Shown in pieces: positions 14,430-17,141 of a stretch of DNA of 17,141 nt. The stretch is from assembly GCA_035533815.1 (NCBI GenBank), contig DATLTB010000100.1, positions 1-17,141 of the forward strand, written 5' to 3'. The notes beneath the pieces were generated by a model. It was not told where the DNA came from and did no database searches. It worked only from the letters and a program-made list of their open reading frames with translations. Source of the DNA: JANWKA01 sp035533815 (GTDB lineage: Bacteria; Bacteroidota; Bacteroidia; Chitinophagales; Chitinophagaceae). Numbering within the stretch: position 1 is the first letter of the stretch; each line of letters begins with the position of its first letter. The position numbers were made by a program, and so were the translations under genes.

Positions 14430-15658
14430 CAACGGAGTATTTCCAGGCTTTTGGCAATAATGGTCACACAGTCCTTTACCTGTTCGGTGGTAATAACCAG
14501 GGGAGGGGCAAAACGGATCTTGTCCCCATGGGTGGGCTTGGCCAGAAGGCCATTTTCCAGCAGGGCCATGCACAGATCCCAGGCAGCATCAGGATTGACA
14601 TGCGTGATGACTAATGCATTGAGCAGTCCCATGCCCCTGATGCAGGAAATAGCCGGATGATTGAGGCGTTCCAGGCTTTGGCGCAGGTATTCTCCCTGCA
14701 ACCGGGCATTGTCTGACAAACCCTCATCCAGCATCACCTGCAGGGAAACCATGGCTACCCGGCAGGCCAGGGGATTGCCGCCGAACGTGGACCCGTGCTC
14801 TCCCGGGTGAATGGTCAGCATGACCGGATCATCCGCCAGAACCGCTGCCACCGGCATGGTACCACCGGATAGGGCCTTCCCCAGAATAAGTATATCCGGC
14901 CTGACTTTTTCATGATCACAGCAAAGGATTTTTCCTGTCCTACCCAGCCCTGTCTGTATTTCATCTGCTATGAAAAGAACCTGTGCATCCTCACAATATT
15001 GCCTGGCTTTGGACAGATAACCCGGGTCCGGAACCACCACACCGGCTTCCCCCTGAATGGGTTCCACCAGGAATCCCGCTACTTTCCGGTCCTGCAGGGC
15101 CCTTTCCAGGGCGGGCAGGTCATTATAGGGAATGGTCAGGTATCCCGGCATGAATGGTCCGAATCCCTTCCTTGCGGCAGGATCCGTACTGAATGACACC
15201 ACATTGAGGGTCCGGCCATGGAAATTGTTTTCGCAGACTATGATCTTTGCCTGATTATCTGCAATCCCTTTGACCACATAACCCCAGCGCCTGGCCAGCT
15301 TGATGGCAGTTTCCACCCCTTCCACACCCGTGTTCATCGGGAGCACTTTGTCATAACCAAAGAGTGTGGCTGCCATCTGACAGAATTCACCCAGCTGGTC
15401 ATTATAAAATGCCCGGGAACTGAGGGTGAGTTTTCCGGCCTGGTCCCGGAGTGCAGCAATGATTCGGGGATGGCAATGACCCTGGTTCACTGCGGAGTAG
15501 CCGCTCAGGAAATCATAATACCTTTTATCTTCCACATCCCAGACAAATACTCCTTCCCCGCGGTTAAGGACGACTGGCAGTGGATGATAATTGTGCGCTC
15601 CGTATTTCTCCTCCAGGGCAGCATACCGGTCGACTTCCGGTTGTTGTGTGCGTATCAT
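14429..15658 (-). CDS. rocD: Ornithine--oxo-acid aminotransferase
   Basis: A 409-aa class-III PLP-dependent aminotransferase that converts ornithine and 2-oxoglutarate to glutamate-5-semialdehyde and glutamate, linking arginine breakdown to proline. Diagnostic segments: KYGAHNYHPLPVVLNRGEGV near the start, the OAT-specific MNTGVEGVETAIKLARRWGY (108-127), FHGRT (146-150), EPIQGEAGVVVP (199-210), the PLP-binding ADEIQTGLGRTG (Asp232) and the Schiff-base Lys261 in ILGKALSGG, then GEHGSTFGGNPLA. The length fits the family (~400 aa). The TGA overlaps the start of the VIT transporter as TGATG, and the Kir channel gene ends 36 bp upstream, so all three are probably one transcript. A TACCTTTG box just before the ATG may give rocD its own start. 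Confidence 0.95.
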   Translation of the reverse strand: MIRTQQPEVDRYAALEEKYGAHNYHPLPVVLNRGEGVFVWDVEDKRYYDFLSGYSAVNQGHCHPRIIAALRDQAGKLTLSSRAFYNDQLGEFCQMAATLFGYDKVLPMNTGVEGVETAIKLARRWGYVVKGIADNQAKIIVCENNFHGRTLNVVSFSTDPAARKGFGPFMPGYLTIPYNDLPALERALQDRKVAGFLVEPIQGEAGVVVPDPGYLSKARQYCEDAQVLFIADEIQTGLGRTGKILCCDHEKVRPDILILGKALSGGTMPVAAVLADDPVMLTIHPGEHGSTFGGNPLACRVAMVSLQVMLDEGLSDNARLQGEYLRQSLERLNHPAISCIRGMGLLNALVITHVNPDAAWDLCMALLENGLLAKPTHGDKIRFAPPLVITTEQVKDCVTIIAKSLEILR

Positions 15659-15662
15659 ATCA

Positions 15663-15670
15663 CAAAGGTA
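15663..15670 (-). promoter_or_regulatory. Possible internal -7 box directly before rocD
   Basis: Minus strand TACCTTTG matches TAnnTTTG exactly but ends only 4 bp before the rocD ATG, so transcription would start at or very near the ATG (leaderless mRNA). No good -33 TTG is present. Confidence 0.3.
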
Positions 15671-15694
15671 AAGAAAAACTACTATGCCCCGGAA

Positions 15695-16678
15695 CTATCC
15701 GTGGGCAGCAGTTCCCGGAAGCTCTGCCGGATCAAACCGATCCAGCTTATCCAATTCCAGGATGGTGCTCATGCCGTCTATGGATTCCCGGAACATCATG
15801 ACGAATTTGCCGCCGAACCTGATCTCCTGTGGGGTATAGGAAGTGCCTTGTTGTACCGTGCTGGAATACAGGTGATCAAAAGCCCGCAGGGTGACCATGA
15901 CTTCGACATCAGCGGATTCCAGGTCTTTTTCCGTGAAGCCATAGATCGGACTTTGATCATCTATGGGATGCACAATGGTCCAGTTCATGGGCAGCGTGTC
16001 GATCTTTGTCCTTTCCAGCTTGAGGGGATAGAATTTAAATACTGACCGGCCATTTTCATCCAGGGTGAGTCCGATCACCACCCGGATCTCCACATCAGTG
16101 AGGTGGTGATGATCTTTATAGGGAGCCAGGCGGAACATCAGGGCTGTTTTATCCTGATAAGGAGATATCAGGGCAAATCTGCTGAATCGGAGATGGGCCT
16201 TGGGCTGCGTGAACCGCCCGTAGAACATCCCTGTCGCTATGGCCAGCCCAAGCAATCCAATCAGGGATTCACTGGCAGCAATGCAGTTCGTCAGCAAGCC
16301 TCCTGGACTGATCCTGCCATAACCCACCGTAGTCAGGGTCTGGGCACTGAAAAAGAAAGCTTCCGCAAACCCATGCAGGGTAGATGAAGTGGCCGTGATT
16401 CCGATGAGATTATTCACTCCTGCCCAGATATAGATCAGCGCAAAAAACAGATTGACTATCACATAAAAGCTGATGATCGTGAGCAGGAATTTCCAGGTAG
16501 GCATGGTCAGCATGGTCGTATACAGGCTGAACTTCTCCCAGAAAGGAATTCCTTCCCTCCTGATATTATAAGTCCCATCCTTGTTGATGAAGCGGCCGCC
16601 ATAATTGGACGCATTGGTTCCAAATCCGGTATCTCCCGTGCTCCGGGTTTCGATATTAATTTTTGGGTGTAGGGGCAT
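15695..16678 (-). CDS. Inward-rectifier K+ channel (KirBac-type)
   Basis: A potassium channel of the prokaryotic Kir family, 327 aa from the ATG at 16678 (a GTG at 16690 would add four residues). N-terminal signature SNYGGRFINKDGTYNIRREG (28-47, counted from the GTG), slide helix PFWEKFSLYTTMLTMPTWKF, TM1 ~68-90, pore helix and selectivity filter TLTTVGYGRISPGG (TVGYG at 121-125), TM2 ~133-157. A C-terminal immunoglobulin-like cytoplasmic domain (~165-315) includes ALMFRLAPYKDHHHLTDVEI and GFTEKDLESADVEVMVTLRA. All parts of a working K+-selective tetrameric channel are present in the inner membrane. It is the first gene of the kir-rocD-VIT run and lies about 50 bp downstream of a TnpB gene in the same direction. 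No standard promoter was found in that gap, so the mobile element may have displaced or replaced it. Confidence 0.95.
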   Translation of the reverse strand: MPLHPKINIETRSTGDTGFGTNASNYGGRFINKDGTYNIRREGIPFWEKFSLYTTMLTMPTWKFLLTIISFYVIVNLFFALIYIWAGVNNLIGITATSSTLHGFAEAFFFSAQTLTTVGYGRISPGGLLTNCIAASESLIGLLGLAIATGMFYGRFTQPKAHLRFSRFALISPYQDKTALMFRLAPYKDHHHLTDVEIRVVIGLTLDENGRSVFKFYPLKLERTKIDTLPMNWTIVHPIDDQSPIYGFTEKDLESADVEVMVTLRAFDHLYSSTVQQGTSYTPQEIRFGGKFVMMFRESIDGMSTILELDKLDRFDPAELPGTAAHG

Positions 16679-16690
16679 ATCTGAAAGCAC

Positions 16691-16860
16691 AATTGATGAC
16701 TGCGCCGGGTATTAGTTATGGCAATTATATACTTGTTGGGACTTGTATACTTTCCCGTTTCTTCGCCCGGCGTAATCGCCGCTGCTCCGCGGGCACTTCG
16801 GATCTACCTGACCCTGTTGTTAATCCCATTTTCCTGATATTTTTCGCGGCATTGATATCC
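16691..16860 (-). ncRNA. Candidate omega RNA (reRNA) at the tnpB 3' end (approximate limits)
   Basis: The minus strand 3' end of tnpB and its trailer are GC-rich and structured. CGGCG/CGCCG forms a 5-bp stem with a 4-nt loop (16768-16781). GCCCG/CGGGC (16765-16769 with 16790-16794) can form an overlapping, competing stem. TATAC/GTATA (16728-16732 with 16745-16749) makes a hairpin over the stop codon. TnpB systems are known to take their guide RNA scaffold from the tnpB 3' end and right end, with the guide from the adjacent flank. Limits and function are inferred. Confidence 0.35.
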
Positions 16861-17141
16861 CTGTCATGGATTTCGGAACATCCCGGGCAGGTCCATACCC
16901 GGACGGACAAATCCAGCTCATCCAGCACATAGCCACATCCGGAACAGGTCTTGGAACTGGGAGAGAACCGATCTATCCGGATCAGGTTTTTACCATACCA
17001 GTCGCATTTATACTCCAGTTGACGGACAAATTCCCCCCATCCCGCATCGGATATGGATAAAGCAAGATGATGGTTTTTAACCATGTTCTTCACTGCAAGA
17101 TTCTCCACGACCAGGGTGGTGGCTTGGTTTTCACACACCAG
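16725..17141 (-). CDS. tnpB: RNA-guided endonuclease TnpB, C-terminal part (runs off the window)
   Basis: The last 139 codons of a TnpB/OrfB protein of the IS200/IS605 (IS1341-type) family. The frame is open to the window edge, so the gene is partial at its 5' end. Visible parts: the RuvC-II region TTLVVENLAVKNMVKNHHLA with its catalytic Glu, SDAGWGEFVRQLEYKCDWYG, SPSSKTCSGCGY and VWTCPGC forming the four-Cys zinc finger, and HDRDINAAKNI with the RuvC-III Asp. All catalytic residues in this part are intact. The C-terminal tail after NIRKMG is basic (RSEVPAEQRRLRRAKKRES) and coincides with the GC-rich hairpins of the probable omega RNA. TnpB is an RNA-guided DNA nuclease that helps the transposon persist. 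The stop is about 46 bp upstream of the Kir channel ATG in the same direction, so the right end of the element falls in that gap. Whether a TnpA partner exists cannot be seen. Confidence 0.92.
   Translation of the reverse strand: MVCENQATTLVVENLAVKNMVKNHHLALSISDAGWGEFVRQLEYKCDWYGKNLIRIDRFSPSSKTCSGCGYVLDELDLSVRVWTCPGCSEIHDRDINAAKNIRKMGLTTGSGRSEVPAEQRRLRRAKKRESIQVPTSI

Noticed and set aside
14430..14573. 48-residue N-terminal extension of the VIT transporter
   Set aside because: It lies within the rocD coding region, has no family similarity, and the TGATG overlap marks the true start.
15218..16045. Plus-strand 275-codon frame opposite rocD and the Kir gene
   Set aside because: It spans two clearly identified genes on the other strand and shows no domain of its own.

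Overview
The window looks like a chromosomal segment of a Bacteroidota bacterium, probably from the Saprospiria/Chitinophagia side of the phylum, though the class is a guess. Support comes from promoter -7 boxes of the Bacteroidota type (TAnnTTTG) upstream of several genes, the near absence of Shine-Dalgarno sequences, and protein signatures such as the PanB C-terminus ending FPNDKEQY and a bacterial inward-rectifier K+ channel of the KirBac type.

Layout. 1-604: an AT-rich stretch with the damaged 3' end of an unidentified + strand gene and its terminator. 605-1420 (-): a short-chain dehydrogenase. 1667-1742 (+): tRNA-Lys(UUU) with its own promoter box and terminator. 1872-3107 (-): an unrecognised ~411-aa protein. 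3234-7400: an accessory, decaying zone. It holds two neighbouring pseudogenes, each cut by a single in-frame TAA; a CPBP-type intramembrane protease behind a 27-codon ORF that overlaps it by ATGA; a perfect 40-bp tandem duplication; a TPR gene remnant; and a heavily frameshifted IS110-family transposase. Directly before that transposase is a strikingly structured non-coding stretch (6064-6171) with the position and form expected of an IS110 bridge RNA.

7759-13196 (-) is a well-kept gene run, transcribed right to left: ppk1 (polyphosphate kinase), a Ppx/GppA exopolyphosphatase whose TTG start overlaps the ppk1 stop, panB (pantothenate synthesis) and an ALDH7-type semialdehyde dehydrogenase. 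The first two make and degrade polyphosphate and are probably translationally coupled. 13337-13732 (+) is a small four-helix membrane protein with a good promoter. It converges with a second minus-strand run, kirBac - rocD - VIT1/CCC1 transporter (16678 down to 13734), in which the rocD stop and the transporter start share a base.

At the right edge the 3' part of a TnpB (IS200/IS605-type) gene runs off the window. Its GC-rich, hairpin-forming 3' end lies only about 50 bp upstream of the Kir channel start, so any omega RNA made there would draw its guide from the Kir leader.

No wholly new multi-gene system could be demonstrated. The most interesting signals are the bridge-RNA-like structure, the TnpB/omega RNA end next to kir, the TPR gene apparently split by IS110, and the small ORF coupled to the CPBP protease.
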